From: Luminiphilus sp051201685
GTDB taxonomy: Bacteria; Pseudomonadota; Gammaproteobacteria; Pseudomonadales; Halieaceae
Assembly: GCF_051201685.1 (NCBI RefSeq)
Contig: NZ_CP179213.1
Coordinates: forward strand, 868,001 to 932,000
DNA length: 64,000 bases
Reading direction: 5' to 3'
The notes beneath the pieces are model-generated. The model searched no databases. It saw only the letters and a list, made by a program, of their open reading frames with translations, and had not been told where the DNA came from. Positions 47,947-57,381 of the stretch are shown here, piece after piece; positions within the stretch are counted from its first letter, which is position 1, and each line of letters opens with the position of its first letter. A program made the translations under genes and the position numbers.

Positions 47947-49296
47947 GTGTCGTTTATGCAGAATGTCAGTGATCAGGTTGTGGTTGATACTGGGAAAAGC
48001 CTTCCTCGATATCCTGCAGTGTATCCCTCACTTGGGGGGTTCCAGTTAGATAATCCATCCTCATGGACGAAGGGCCAGCCCTTTGGTTTATTCCGCGATA
48101 TGAGGGAGCAAGCCCCCGTTATGTGGTCGAAATCCATGCGTAAAGGCATGTCGGGCTTTTGGTCTATTACTCGCTACAACGATATTAAGCAGGTGGAGTT
48201 GGCACCTGATGTCTTTTCATCCCAGCGTGGCTCTATGCACCTTGGGATGCCCGATCGCAGTGAATGGAAGCCGCGACAGCTGGTCGATGCCTCTCTGAAC
48301 AGTTTGATAAATCTCGATGCAGCCGTGCACATTAATCTGCGTACGCAGCACGCCCCTTTTTTCTTCCCTAAGTATGTGGAGACACTCAAGGAACGCGTGG
48401 CTCAAAAAGTTGATGCTCTTTTAGATGATATGGAGCGACGTGGGCCAGTTGTTGATTTTGCCAAAGTTTTCTCCCACGAGCTGCCGATGTATACCCTTTG
48501 CGAGATGCTTGGGATCGATGAGTCTGACCGTCCTAGGGTTATCAAGTGGATGCATTACTTGGAATCCGCGGCGCAATACCTGACTAATCCGCTGCAGGCC
48601 TTTTTATCTGAGCCGACCTTACCCTTTCGGTTCAATGCAGTGCTGCGAGAAATGTTTGAGTATGGGAAGGCCGTCATGGAGGACCGCAGGCGACACCCAA
48701 GAGAGGATTTACTAACCCTCATTGCGCATGCCGAGATTGAAGGAGAACCCCTTTCCCAGGAGTACTTAGATGGCTCTTGGCTTCTGATTATCTTTGCCGG
48801 TAACGACACGACGCGTAATTCACTGTCGGGCACAATGCGGCTAATGACGGAGTTCCCCGATCAGCGTCAGATGATTATTGATGAGCCTGGATTAATTCCC
48901 AAAATGACCCATGAAGCACTGCGCCTTGTTTCGCCAGTGGTCACCATGCGAAGAACAGCAACACAGGACACAGAAATCGGCGAGCAGCGTATCGCTGAGA
49001 ATGAAAAAATCATTATGTGGTACGGCGCGGCAAATCGTGACCCTGAAATTTTTCCTGAGCCCGAAAAGTTCGATATGCACCGCCCCAATGTCGAAAAGCA
49101 TTTAGCCTTTGGTCACGGTGTTCATCGCTGCCTCGGTAATCGAATTGCTCAAATGCAGCTCAATATTGCGTACGAGCGCATCTTCGATCGCTTTCCTGAT
49201 ATTCAGTGGACGGGCAAGCAAAAGATCGCCCCTGTAGTACTGGTGCACGCCATTTCTAGTCTCCAAGTTAATTTAAAGGGCGGACGTAAGCGTTAG
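47947..49296 (+). CDS. Cytochrome P450
   Basis: 449 residues from GTG 47947 (ATG 47956 is possible). I-helix oxygen-binding motif FAGNDTTRNSL, ExxR in THEALRLVSP, and the haem loop AFGHGVHRCLGNRIA with Cys395 as iron ligand. A soluble bacterial P450, sharing with CYP125/CYP142/CYP153-like enzymes the style of this loop; subfamily and substrate not assigned. The next gene is an SDR, and an acyl-CoA synthetase lies 6 kb on, which suggests lipid, sterol or terpenoid oxidation (inference). Confidence 0.95.
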   Translation: MSFMQNVSDQVVVDTGKSLPRYPAVYPSLGGFQLDNPSSWTKGQPFGLFRDMREQAPVMWSKSMRKGMSGFWSITRYNDIKQVELAPDVFSSQRGSMHLGMPDRSEWKPRQLVDASLNSLINLDAAVHINLRTQHAPFFFPKYVETLKERVAQKVDALLDDMERRGPVVDFAKVFSHELPMYTLCEMLGIDESDRPRVIKWMHYLESAAQYLTNPLQAFLSEPTLPFRFNAVLREMFEYGKAVMEDRRRHPREDLLTLIAHAEIEGEPLSQEYLDGSWLLIIFAGNDTTRNSLSGTMRLMTEFPDQRQMIIDEPGLIPKMTHEALRLVSPVVTMRRTATQDTEIGEQRIAENEKIIMWYGAANRDPEIFPEPEKFDMHRPNVEKHLAFGHGVHRCLGNRIAQMQLNIAYERIFDRFPDIQWTGKQKIAPVVLVHAISSLQVNLKGGRKR

Positions 49297-49408
49297 GGGC
49301 AAAGCACCACGTTTTTGGTGAATTGCGGGAGGCTTGTCCGGCGGTCGCAAAATAGTTACGGGCTCGCAATAACGCGAGCGCTAAGGCGCAATACCATGAG
49401 GGTGAGTT

Positions 49409-50179
49409 ATGACTTCAGGCATTTCAGTTGATCTCAGCGGCAAAGTTGCACTCGTGACGGGAGCGAGTTCGGGTATTGGTGCAGCAGTCGTAAAGGCGTT
49501 TGCCCGCAATGGTGCATCTGTGTTCGTAAACTATCCCAATGATACTCAGGCCGGGGCGGCTGAAGGGGTGGCAGAGGAAATAAGAGCCAGTGGCGGGTCG
49601 GCGCAGACGATAGCCGCAGATGTGTCGGATGAGGTGCAAGTTGCCACTATGTTCCAAGTGATCACTCAAGCGGCTGGAAGGCTCGATATCTTGGTCAATA
49701 ATGCGGGGATTGCCCACTCGAGCCCTGTAGAAACCCTCGCTTTAAGCGATTTTCAAAGGGTAATGGACGTGCACGTTACGGGAACCTTTTTATGCAGCAA
49801 AGCTGCAATCGCGATGATGTACGTCCAAGAGCAGGGCTGCATTATTAACACCGCCTCGCAGCTGGCCTATATTGGAGCTCCCGCATTCTCACATTACACG
49901 GCGGCAAAGGGTGCGATTCTGTCTTTTACCCGCAGTCTTGCGCTGGAGGTCGGTAGCCGGAATATACCCGTCAATGCGGTGGCACCGGGTGCCACTATGA
50001 CGCCGATACTAGAGGATGTGCCCACTGAGGTATTGGACGTCATAAAATCTAATATTCCTGCAGGAAAGATCGCCGATGTAGACGATATCGTTGGCGCCTA
50101 TCTGTTTTTAGCCAGTGATGCGGCAAGACACTTCAGGGGCCAGTGCATAAGCCCGAATGGGGGGGATGCTTTCCTCTAG
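49409..50179 (+). CDS. Short-chain dehydrogenase/reductase (FabG/glucose-dehydrogenase-like)
   Basis: 256 residues. Classical SDR: KVALVTGASSGIGAAVVKAF, LVNNAGIAHSS, catalytic Ser in NTASQLAYIG, Tyr163-x3-Lys167 (SHYTAAKGAILSF), VNAVAPGATMTP. Oxidises or reduces an alcohol/ketone with NAD(P). It follows the P450 by 112 bases, so it could oxidise the alcohol the P450 makes; substrate unknown. Confidence 0.92.
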   Translation: MTSGISVDLSGKVALVTGASSGIGAAVVKAFARNGASVFVNYPNDTQAGAAEGVAEEIRASGGSAQTIAADVSDEVQVATMFQVITQAAGRLDILVNNAGIAHSSPVETLALSDFQRVMDVHVTGTFLCSKAAIAMMYVQEQGCIINTASQLAYIGAPAFSHYTAAKGAILSFTRSLALEVGSRNIPVNAVAPGATMTPILEDVPTEVLDVIKSNIPAGKIADVDDIVGAYLFLASDAARHFRGQCISPNGGDAFL

Positions 50180-50185
50180 CGGGGC

Positions 50186-50425
50186 TTAGGCCTCATTGCC
50201 ATGCCGAGCGTATTGTCCCATTGCCTGAACTCGGTCATTGAAAAAGGCGATTAACTGTTGGCGGCTTGCCAGCTCCGCGACCTCGTGTCCCATGGTGCTT
50301 TGATCAACCCCATAACTTAAGCCTCCCGCGGCATCAGAGTTGTTACCCGCAGCAAGGAGCTTCGCCGCTTTCTGGGCCTTGCTGTCTGGCTCGGTGGTGC
50401 TATGGGGTGGACTTACGCGACAAAA
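50186..50425 (-). other. Open frame without start codon after the MFS gene, possible relic
   Basis: Seventy-nine codons read without stop in a frame different from the MFS gene, ending at 50186: for example SKAQKAAKLLAAGNNSDAAG, then MGHEVAELASRQQLIAFF. The only ATG in frame leaves 35 residues. Composition looks coding, so this may be the shifted C-terminal tail of the MFS protein, a remnant gene, or chance. Confidence 0.3.
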
Positions 50426-51683
50426 CTATCAGCCGATGCGCCGCAAAAAAACCAACGATGCTGGAAGCCCCAAAAAGGGCGTAATACACCTGATACCCGG
50501 TCTGGCCTGACCAACGCTCCATACACCAAGATTGCACCGCAGGCACATAAATATCAGGGGTGTAGGCAATCAAGCTAATCATGCCAACAGCGAGGCCTCG
50601 GGTGCTGGTAGACACGTTGCAGCTGTCCAGAGTGGCCCAGAAAATACCACGAACACCGTAGGACAGGACGCCGATCAACATGACCATTGGGAATAGCACA
50701 GCGACCGCGGTGGTTGGAGGTAGCAGCGGTAGAGACGCTAGGGCGGCACCACTCAATAGCATGAGTATGGCCAGAAACTTGACGACATGAAAATAGTCGC
50801 CAATAAAGCCAGCTAGAACGCCACCAATGGGGCGCATCCAAAGGCGTGCGAGGGTAATCGATCCTACTGTGACCGCGCTGAGTTCAAATACCGACTCGAG
50901 AAGCCCCGCCAGAGAGTAGGTAACCCAAAACATTTGATAGCCAATCAGGATGGTGATGGCGGCAAGCCAGATACTGGGATTACGAATAAGAATGGCGAAA
51001 TCACTGAGCAAGCCTGAATCTGAGGATGCGGCAGTGTTTTCGATGGGCTCTTCCGAGGGATTATGAAGTGCCCAAAATATGACGGGCGCCATGACGAGCG
51101 CTGCCCCCCCGTAAAACTGCACTACCGCAATCAGCGCCACATCTTTTGCTGTGCTCACGGATTCGAGTAAGTAAGCAAAAACGGCAAGGCCTATGGTGGC
51201 GAGCATCGCTTCCACAACGCCTCTACCGCTCTCAAGAATACCGAAAAATCGGCCCTGTTGATCATGAGGCGCGAGTAACGAGGTGCTCTTTATTAATGCC
51301 CCCCAAAGCGTCAGCCCGCTGGTGATACCCCAGCCAATGTAGATAAGTTTGATTTGAGCAAAACTGGGCACCGTGCTGAGCCACAGAGCCAGTAAACCGG
51401 TGCCTGCCAGTGAGCTTCCCAACAGCCATTTAGAGCTGAAGCGATCTGAAAGCCAGCCGCTGGGCAAGTAGGTTAGAAAAAACATCAGACCCAGTATCGA
51501 GTGGCACTCGCCGAGCTGCTCCAGCGAAATACCGTAGGTTTCCAGCATCGAGCCCTCGAAATTTTGTCGCATGTACACCACAGGATAAATAGAACCTGAG
51601 GCGACAATGAGAATGAACAGCTGAAAGTAGCGCTGGCGCATTGAGGGTGCTGACGTCTCGATGATGGACTCCTTGGTTACCAA
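50400..51683 (-). CDS. Major facilitator superfamily transporter
   Basis: 427 residues, 12 predicted helices in two halves split by the hydrophilic loop HNPSEEPIENTAASSDSG. MFS loop motif between helices 2 and 3: YLPSGWLSDRFSSKWLLG. ESGRGVVEAMLATIGLAVF and ARLWMRPIGGVLAGFIGDYF are typical of sugar-phosphate or organic-anion carriers, but the substrate is not identifiable. Its start overlaps the end of the DUF819 gene by seven bases. Confidence 0.88.
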   Translation of the reverse strand: MVTKESIIETSAPSMRQRYFQLFILIVASGSIYPVVYMRQNFEGSMLETYGISLEQLGECHSILGLMFFLTYLPSGWLSDRFSSKWLLGSSLAGTGLLALWLSTVPSFAQIKLIYIGWGITSGLTLWGALIKSTSLLAPHDQQGRFFGILESGRGVVEAMLATIGLAVFAYLLESVSTAKDVALIAVVQFYGGAALVMAPVIFWALHNPSEEPIENTAASSDSGLLSDFAILIRNPSIWLAAITILIGYQMFWVTYSLAGLLESVFELSAVTVGSITLARLWMRPIGGVLAGFIGDYFHVVKFLAILMLLSGAALASLPLLPPTTAVAVLFPMVMLIGVLSYGVRGIFWATLDSCNVSTSTRGLAVGMISLIAYTPDIYVPAVQSWCMERWSGQTGYQVYYALFGASSIVGFFAAHRLIVLSRKSTP

Positions 51684-52834
51684 TAATTGTAAAGTGCAGA
51701 CCCGATGAATGTACCCAAGGCGTAACCCAGTACGCCGACTAAGACACCGGGAGTTACTTGGTCGCGCCAGCCTTTGGCTGCAGCCATGGCGGGTGCTGTT
51801 GTAGCACCAAGAATGGCTGCGTTAGAGGCGGTTAAGAGCTCGGGCAAGGTCAATCGGGTGAGTGCACCGATAAAAAGTAAAGTGGTCAGGTGCACGGAAA
51901 GCAATATCAGGACAACAACGATTAGTGTGGGTGCCACGCTTACCATCGCCGTGAGGTTGGCGCCCGCTGCGATGGCTGCAAAAAAAGCAAACGACAGGGC
52001 AACACCCAGCTCAAATGCGCCCGCCAGCCACTCCCGGATAGCGGGAACTAGCGTTGCCAGCACGAGGGTAAGTGTTGTCAATGTGACGTAGCGATAGCTG
52101 CCCATATCAAAATAGGCTACCAGCCCATCGCTCATTGCCACTAGGGCCCCAGCACAGGCGATAGCGAGGCATAGTGACTGTGCTGTCACTGGTGGGGGCG
52201 TTGCTTGCGATATTTCGGAGGGCGACGACGTGGTTGGATGCGCCGGGAAAAAGCGCGCTAGTCTAGCGACCCCGGGTAGCAGAGCAATCAAGCTGAGATA
52301 AACAGCACTAAAAAGGTTGTCTGCAGCGGTTGCCGCTGAAAAAAATGACCGATCTTGATTCAAGCCGGTCATTTCTCCCAGCGCGGCGTAGTTGACGGAA
52401 CCACCAATATACGTCGAGGCAAACAGCCCCACGATGGCCGCTTCTCGGTCTGACTCCTGAAGTGGCGCTCCTGCGCCCAAGCTACTGAGGTCCAATAATG
52501 TTGCGGCCACAACAATGCCGGCAACCGTACCAATAGTAGCCACTAGAAAGGCGAGGGTTGTCCTTGATGCCTCTCGCCAAAGACGACGCAGGTCAGCTTG
52601 AAATAGAAACAGTGGAATTAACATCGGTACTAAAAAAGTAAAAATGAAGTCATAGACGGGAGCGCTGTGTGGAATAACTCCCAGATTCGCGGCCAAGATG
52701 GCCGCAAGAATCACCATAACAGTTCCTGTCAATTGACGACCGAGACGGGTCTTCTCCAGCAAAAATGATGCGCCGGCTAAAACCATGATCACCGCAAAGA
52801 TACCAAGGTGGTTCTCTGGATTAATTGCTAACAT
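51677..52834 (-). CDS. DUF819 family membrane protein
   Basis: 385 residues, about ten to eleven helices with an inverted two-half layout. DUF819/YjcL signatures: FVPMLIPLFLFQADLRRLWR near the first third, FASTYIGGSVNYAALGE and AATAADNLFSAVYLSLIALL, and near the end TASNAAILGATTAPAMAAAK. Probably a transporter (fold related to cation/organic-acid carriers by reputation); substrate unknown. In an operon with the MFS gene downstream. Confidence 0.85.
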   Translation of the reverse strand: MLAINPENHLGIFAVIMVLAGASFLLEKTRLGRQLTGTVMVILAAILAANLGVIPHSAPVYDFIFTFLVPMLIPLFLFQADLRRLWREASRTTLAFLVATIGTVAGIVVAATLLDLSSLGAGAPLQESDREAAIVGLFASTYIGGSVNYAALGEMTGLNQDRSFFSAATAADNLFSAVYLSLIALLPGVARLARFFPAHPTTSSPSEISQATPPPVTAQSLCLAIACAGALVAMSDGLVAYFDMGSYRYVTLTTLTLVLATLVPAIREWLAGAFELGVALSFAFFAAIAAGANLTAMVSVAPTLIVVVLILLSVHLTTLLFIGALTRLTLPELLTASNAAILGATTAPAMAAAKGWRDQVTPGVLVGVLGYALGTFIGSALYNYW

Positions 52835-52953
52835 TCGAGCTTCCAGTCTACGAAGGCGTTAAGCTAGCACGATAGCGGCACAACGTCGCCCAAGGCACCG
52901 TTATTGGTTCTTTGTCATTCCTTTGTTCTTTTGGGAAAAGGGTTCACTGCGTC

Positions 52954-53535
52954 ATGAATGAGATGACCCCCAATGCCTCCTGCGAGGCGCTTGTTCAGCT
53001 TAAAGCCGCCTTGCGTAAGAACCGGCGGGATGCCCACCATCGTTATTTTCAAATGGCGACCGTGACGGCAGAGGGCCATCCAAAAAATCGAACGGTAGTG
53101 TTTCGGGGGTTTGGCGCCGACGATACATCGCTCCTTGTGATTACCGATCGTCGAAGCGAGAAAATTGTGGAGCTTGAGCAAAACGCCGCGGTTGAGGTCG
53201 CCTGGTATTTCACTCGGACACGAGAGCAATTTAGGATATCAGCAGTAACAACTTGCGTGGATTACCGAGGTCAGTCAAAGGAGGACTTAGCGCTGCGCGA
53301 ACAGGTTTGGCAGCAACTGTCTGAGGCTGCTAGGGCTCAATTTTTTTGGCGCAGCCCTGGGCGACCTGTAGATACCGGGGCCGCAGCCGCGATCACCGAC
53401 GCCCCGCCTGAAACATTCGCGCTGCTTAAGTTGAACCCAGTCGCGATCGATCATTTGGTGTTGAGCAAAGTGCAGACACGCAGACTCAGCCAGTTGAAGG
53501 ATGGGCGTTGGCACGAGCATTGGGTTAACCCTTGA
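52954..53535 (+). CDS. Pyridoxamine 5'-phosphate oxidase-like flavoprotein
   Basis: 193 residues from ATG 52954 (ATG 52963 also possible). FMN-binding split barrel of the Pyridox_oxase_2 type: HHRYFQMATVTAEGHPKNRT, VVFRGFG, LVITDRRSEKIVEL, VAWYFTRTREQFRISA, and a C-terminal RLSQLKDGRWHEHWVNP. Related proteins oxidise pyridoxamine phosphate or act as general FMN oxidoreductases; this one is not the classical PdxH. Divergent from DUF819. Confidence 0.85.
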   Translation: MNEMTPNASCEALVQLKAALRKNRRDAHHRYFQMATVTAEGHPKNRTVVFRGFGADDTSLLVITDRRSEKIVELEQNAAVEVAWYFTRTREQFRISAVTTCVDYRGQSKEDLALREQVWQQLSEAARAQFFWRSPGRPVDTGAAAAITDAPPETFALLKLNPVAIDHLVLSKVQTRRLSQLKDGRWHEHWVNP

Positions 53536-53557
53536 TCTTCGCTTCTAGGGTGCATCA

Positions 53558-55360
53558 GTGACGCTGCAAGAGACGCTGCAACTGGCGGCGCAAAAGCTAC
53601 AGGAGGGGTTGCCCGAGCAGGCGCTCGCTGTCTTAGAACCTCAGCGAGAGCTGTGTACTCGCGTCGCTGATTTCTGGCAGCTTTTGGCTCTGGCCTACAA
53701 AGCTATGGGGGACAGTGCGGCGGCAGAGGCGGCGTTTACCACCAGCATAGCGATCGACCCGCAACCCCATGTCCTCACGAACTTGGCCAACCTTCATCGG
53801 AGTCTGCGTCAGGCTGAGACCGCATTAGGCTTTTACGATCAGGCCCTGGCACTGGCACCTGATCACCTACCCGCACAAATTAATCGAGGAAGGGCTTTAC
53901 TTGATCTAAGCCGTAACAACGACGCACGTCTTGCCTTCCAAACAATCTTGCAGGCTAATCCTGGCCATCGCAATGCCACCCTCGGTCTTGCTCAAGCATC
54001 GCAACAGATCGGAGAGCAAGAGCAGGCTTTAGGATTGTTTCAATCGGTACTTGAGGGAGATCCCGACAACACAGTGGCTATTAATGGTATGGGGGTATCG
54101 CTCAAAACCTTAGGTTACATAGATGATGCCGTGAATTATTTGCAAGCCGGTGCTCAGCAAGCACCAGAGTCTCCCGAGCTATTTACGAACCTTGCCAGTG
54201 CTCTAGCTCAAGCAGATAGGGAGGATGAAGCGGTCGCCGCATATAATCGCGCACTCGAACTCAGTCCTTACGATCTAGATTTACACGATTGGTTCAATGG
54301 TTATCTTGGCGTGATCGCGCACCCCCAATATTTAGACTCCTATCGCAGGGTCCTTGAGCAGCAGCCCGCTAACGGGAGGATTGCTACCGCACTTGCCAGA
54401 AAGTTGCTGTTGAACGGCTGTGGCTCTGAAGCCCAGTCCATTCTTGAGGCGGCTAAGTCAGCCGGGGGTGAGCAAGCGTTACTTGAGGCTGAACTCAGTC
54501 ACGTTTGTCGGGAGCAGGGCTTTTATAGTGAGGCATTGGAGGCGGTTCGATCTGCAATGAGGCTGGCGCCGGGGGACCCCAGTGTGCAGCGGGAGTTGGC
54601 AACGACCTTAATGGCCGCAGGTGAGGACTATGGCGAGGCGCTGCAGATCTTGGATGATTTACTGCAACGTTACCCACAAGATCAGGGACTGTGGGCCTTA
54701 TGCGCGACAGCGCTGCGGTACACGGAAAACACCGAGCGCTATGCGCGGTTGGTCGATTACGATCATATGGTGCAGGTTCGAAGCGTTCGTGCCCCCGATG
54801 AATTTGAGAGTCTAAGGGCGTTTCTGGCCTACCTTCGGGACTCTCTCAACCTTTTACACACCACCCAACGCCATCCTGTTGAACAGTCGGCGGTGAACGG
54901 TACGCAAACTCTCGATGACTTATTCAGTCGTCGCCATCACAGTATTGAGTTGTTGCAGCAGGCCTTAGAAACCCAGCTGTATTCAGTCCTCCAAAACCTG
55001 CCGGTGGATGATGCGCATCCTCTCCTAGGTCGAAACACGGCGGGGTTACGTTTCTCGGATTCCTGGTCTATCAGGCTTCGGGATCAGGGCTATCATAAAA
55101 ATCATTTCCACTCACAAGGTTGGTTGTCGAGTGCCTTTTATCTTAGGGTGCCTGACTCCATTAACTACAGTGCCGCCGAGGGGTGGATAAAATTCGGTGA
55201 GCCGGGCTTTAGAGCTCGCGAGCGATTATCGGCGGAGTATTGGATTCTCCCCAGAGAAGGCACGTTGGTCGTGTTTCCTTCCTATCTTTGGCACGGTACC
55301 GAGCCCCTCAGTCAGACTCGCGAGCGCATGAGCGTGGGCTACGATATTTTACCGAGTTAA
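53558..55360 (+). CDS. TPR protein with C-terminal 2-oxoglutarate/Fe(II) oxygenase domain
   Basis: 600 residues, GTG start with AGGGTG just upstream. Residues 1-400 are about ten TPR repeats (ALTYP-like helices such as AAEAAFTTSIAIDPQPHVLT and AVAAYNRALELSPYDLDLHD). Residues ~490-600 form a double-stranded beta-helix: iron ligands in KNHFHSQGWLSSAFYL and the distal His in FPSYLWHGTEPLSQTRERMS. This domain (putative 2OG oxygenase, PF13759-like) is common in marine bacteria behind TPR arrays; the substrate is unknown, probably a protein or glycan held by the TPRs. Confidence 0.88.
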   Translation: MTLQETLQLAAQKLQEGLPEQALAVLEPQRELCTRVADFWQLLALAYKAMGDSAAAEAAFTTSIAIDPQPHVLTNLANLHRSLRQAETALGFYDQALALAPDHLPAQINRGRALLDLSRNNDARLAFQTILQANPGHRNATLGLAQASQQIGEQEQALGLFQSVLEGDPDNTVAINGMGVSLKTLGYIDDAVNYLQAGAQQAPESPELFTNLASALAQADREDEAVAAYNRALELSPYDLDLHDWFNGYLGVIAHPQYLDSYRRVLEQQPANGRIATALARKLLLNGCGSEAQSILEAAKSAGGEQALLEAELSHVCREQGFYSEALEAVRSAMRLAPGDPSVQRELATTLMAAGEDYGEALQILDDLLQRYPQDQGLWALCATALRYTENTERYARLVDYDHMVQVRSVRAPDEFESLRAFLAYLRDSLNLLHTTQRHPVEQSAVNGTQTLDDLFSRRHHSIELLQQALETQLYSVLQNLPVDDAHPLLGRNTAGLRFSDSWSIRLRDQGYHKNHFHSQGWLSSAFYLRVPDSINYSAAEGWIKFGEPGFRARERLSAEYWILPREGTLVVFPSYLWHGTEPLSQTRERMSVGYDILPS

Positions 55361-55418
55361 TCGCAACTGGCGTCTATTTTGCGCGAACCCAGCTATTGGT
55401 GAGTTGTATGATGGGCTG

Positions 55419-56981
55419 CTATGAAATGCGCCGTTCGATGCCTTGCCAGTAGGGTTCCCGTAACGTTGTTTTCAATATTTTTCCTGAAGGGTTTCTGGGT
55501 AGTGCTGCTATGCACTCGACACGACGTGGAATCTTAAAGCCCGCTAGCTTATCCCGGCAAAAGGCAACGACATCATCGGCATCGATCATATGGTCGGGTT
55601 GTAGTGCAAATATGGCGAGCAGTGCTTCACCGTAGGTGTCGTCAGGAATGCCAATAACAGCAACTTCAATAACACCTGGGATGCCCGAGAGGACGTTTTC
55701 TACTTCCACGGGATACACGTTTTCACCCCCTGTCACCACCATGTCTTTGAGACGATCACGAAGGTAAATGTAGCCCTCCTCGTCAATAGTTCCGGCATCT
55801 CCAGTCATAACCCAACCATCGATTAACGTTTCAGCTGTGGCTTGTGGGCGATTGAAGTACTCCAACATATTACTGGCAGATCGTAAGCAGATTTCTCCTG
55901 TTTGGTTGGGCCCGAGCTCATTGCCCTGAGCATCAACAATTTTGACTTCATTGCCGGGGCAGGCTTTGCCGCAGGAGGTCAGCAAATGAGGGGCTCCGGC
56001 GATTGCTTTTTCATGATCTTCGGGTGACAGCGCGATTACTGTTCCCGATGTCTCGGTCATACCGTAGACCTGACTGAAGCGGCTATCGAAGACCTCTAGA
56101 GCCTCCTCCAGCAGGGTTGCACTGATGGGTGATGCTCCATAGGCAATATTTTCTAATGAGCTAAAGTCATAATCGCGAACGTTCGGCACGAGTTTCACAA
56201 TAGCTTGAATCATCGCAGGAACCATAAACATCGAGGTCACGCTTTGTGCCTGAATCGTCTCGACCACGCGTAGCGGGTCAAAAGCTTCATGCAAAATATT
56301 GTGAGCGCCATAAGCGAGACCGATATAGGCGACGCCAGTACCGCCAATATGAAAGAGCGGGGCGACCACTAAATTGATGGTGTCGGCATTGTAGGCGCCG
56401 TGGTTGGCGATACCCATCATTTGCGTCAACGATAAAATATTGCGATGACTCAGTACCGCGCCTTTGGGTTTGCCAGTGGTTCCGCTGGTGTAGAGCTGCA
56501 GGGCAGGGCTATGTTCGTCGACTTGGCCGATTTCTCGATGGGGTTCAACTTCTTGGTTTATCGCTGTATACAGCGTTAGGAAAGCATCGCTTCGATTGGC
56601 AATTAGCCGGGTGGGCAGCTCACGAATGGCGATGGTTTGGGTGATCGTTGCATCAATGCTGTCGTCGGTAACAAAAAGAATATCGACCTGAGCATCATCG
56701 AGGACAAACGCCAGCTCCGCGGGTGCGAGTCGAAAGTTTACCGAGACCGTGACGGCACCGATGCGGCTAGCCCCCAAGAGTATTGCGAAATAAGCCGCCG
56801 AGTTGAGCCCCAGCACGCCGATTCGGTCTTCTTTTTTGACACCGGCGTCGAGAAGTAGCCGGGCTATTGTGTGCGACCGGTCAACCAGCGTTCGGTAATC
56901 CCACTCAAAGTCATGGCCGTTAAGCGCTGCATGGGTGGGGCGCCGCTCGGCGTGGTAGTCGATAGGTTGGTGTAGCAGCAT
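55419..56981 (-). CDS. AMP-forming acyl-CoA synthetase
   Basis: 520 residues from ATG 56981, nine bases from GAGGGA; the frame is open to 57044. Adenylation motifs: LYTSGTTGKPKGAVLSH, VYGMTETSGTV, DGWVMTGDAGTIDEEGYIYL, RLKDMVVTGGENVYPVEVE, and the C-terminal Lys in PRNPSGKILKT. Activates a carboxylic acid to its CoA thioester; chain length not predictable, though sequence style is that of medium/long-chain FadD3/FadD13-like enzymes. Confidence 0.92.
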   Translation of the reverse strand: MLLHQPIDYHAERRPTHAALNGHDFEWDYRTLVDRSHTIARLLLDAGVKKEDRIGVLGLNSAAYFAILLGASRIGAVTVSVNFRLAPAELAFVLDDAQVDILFVTDDSIDATITQTIAIRELPTRLIANRSDAFLTLYTAINQEVEPHREIGQVDEHSPALQLYTSGTTGKPKGAVLSHRNILSLTQMMGIANHGAYNADTINLVVAPLFHIGGTGVAYIGLAYGAHNILHEAFDPLRVVETIQAQSVTSMFMVPAMIQAIVKLVPNVRDYDFSSLENIAYGASPISATLLEEALEVFDSRFSQVYGMTETSGTVIALSPEDHEKAIAGAPHLLTSCGKACPGNEVKIVDAQGNELGPNQTGEICLRSASNMLEYFNRPQATAETLIDGWVMTGDAGTIDEEGYIYLRDRLKDMVVTGGENVYPVEVENVLSGIPGVIEVAVIGIPDDTYGEALLAIFALQPDHMIDADDVVAFCRDKLAGFKIPRRVECIAALPRNPSGKILKTTLREPYWQGIERRIS

Positions 56982-57339
56982 GTTCGACGTCCCTCGTCTT
57001 ATAGTTCTAATTGGAAAGCTTTGGTTTTGTTGTTCGAACGACAATAGGCAGCAACACTCTAATGATCAAGCTTCAAAACAGCAGTTATTCTTTAGTTAGT
57101 AGCGGCCATAAACTGAGGAAGCGTTTATGAGGCCAAAGTTTTCAGGGTGTTATTGCGAGGTCAACTCTTGGTACACCACTGCTTTAAGTTTTGATGAGCG
57201 GCAATTACTTAGTGGCATTGCTCGGTCGTTTAAACCTCCGCTGAAAAATCGCGACGCAAAACTTTGGTAAAGAATAGAAAGGTTTAGTGACGCGATGTGG
57301 TTTTGCCATTATTCCTGAATTATCCAGAGTCGCAGCACA

Positions 57340-57366
57340 TAAAAAAGCACCCCTAAGGGTGCTGCT
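57340..57366 (-). terminator. Rho-independent terminator of the Ig-repeat lipoprotein gene
   Basis: On the minus strand AGCACCC-TTAG-GGGTGCT followed by six T, 16 bases past the stop codon. The rest of the gap 56982-57381 shows nothing recognisable. Confidence 0.85.
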
Positions 57367-57381
57367 GTAACTCAGAAGGTA

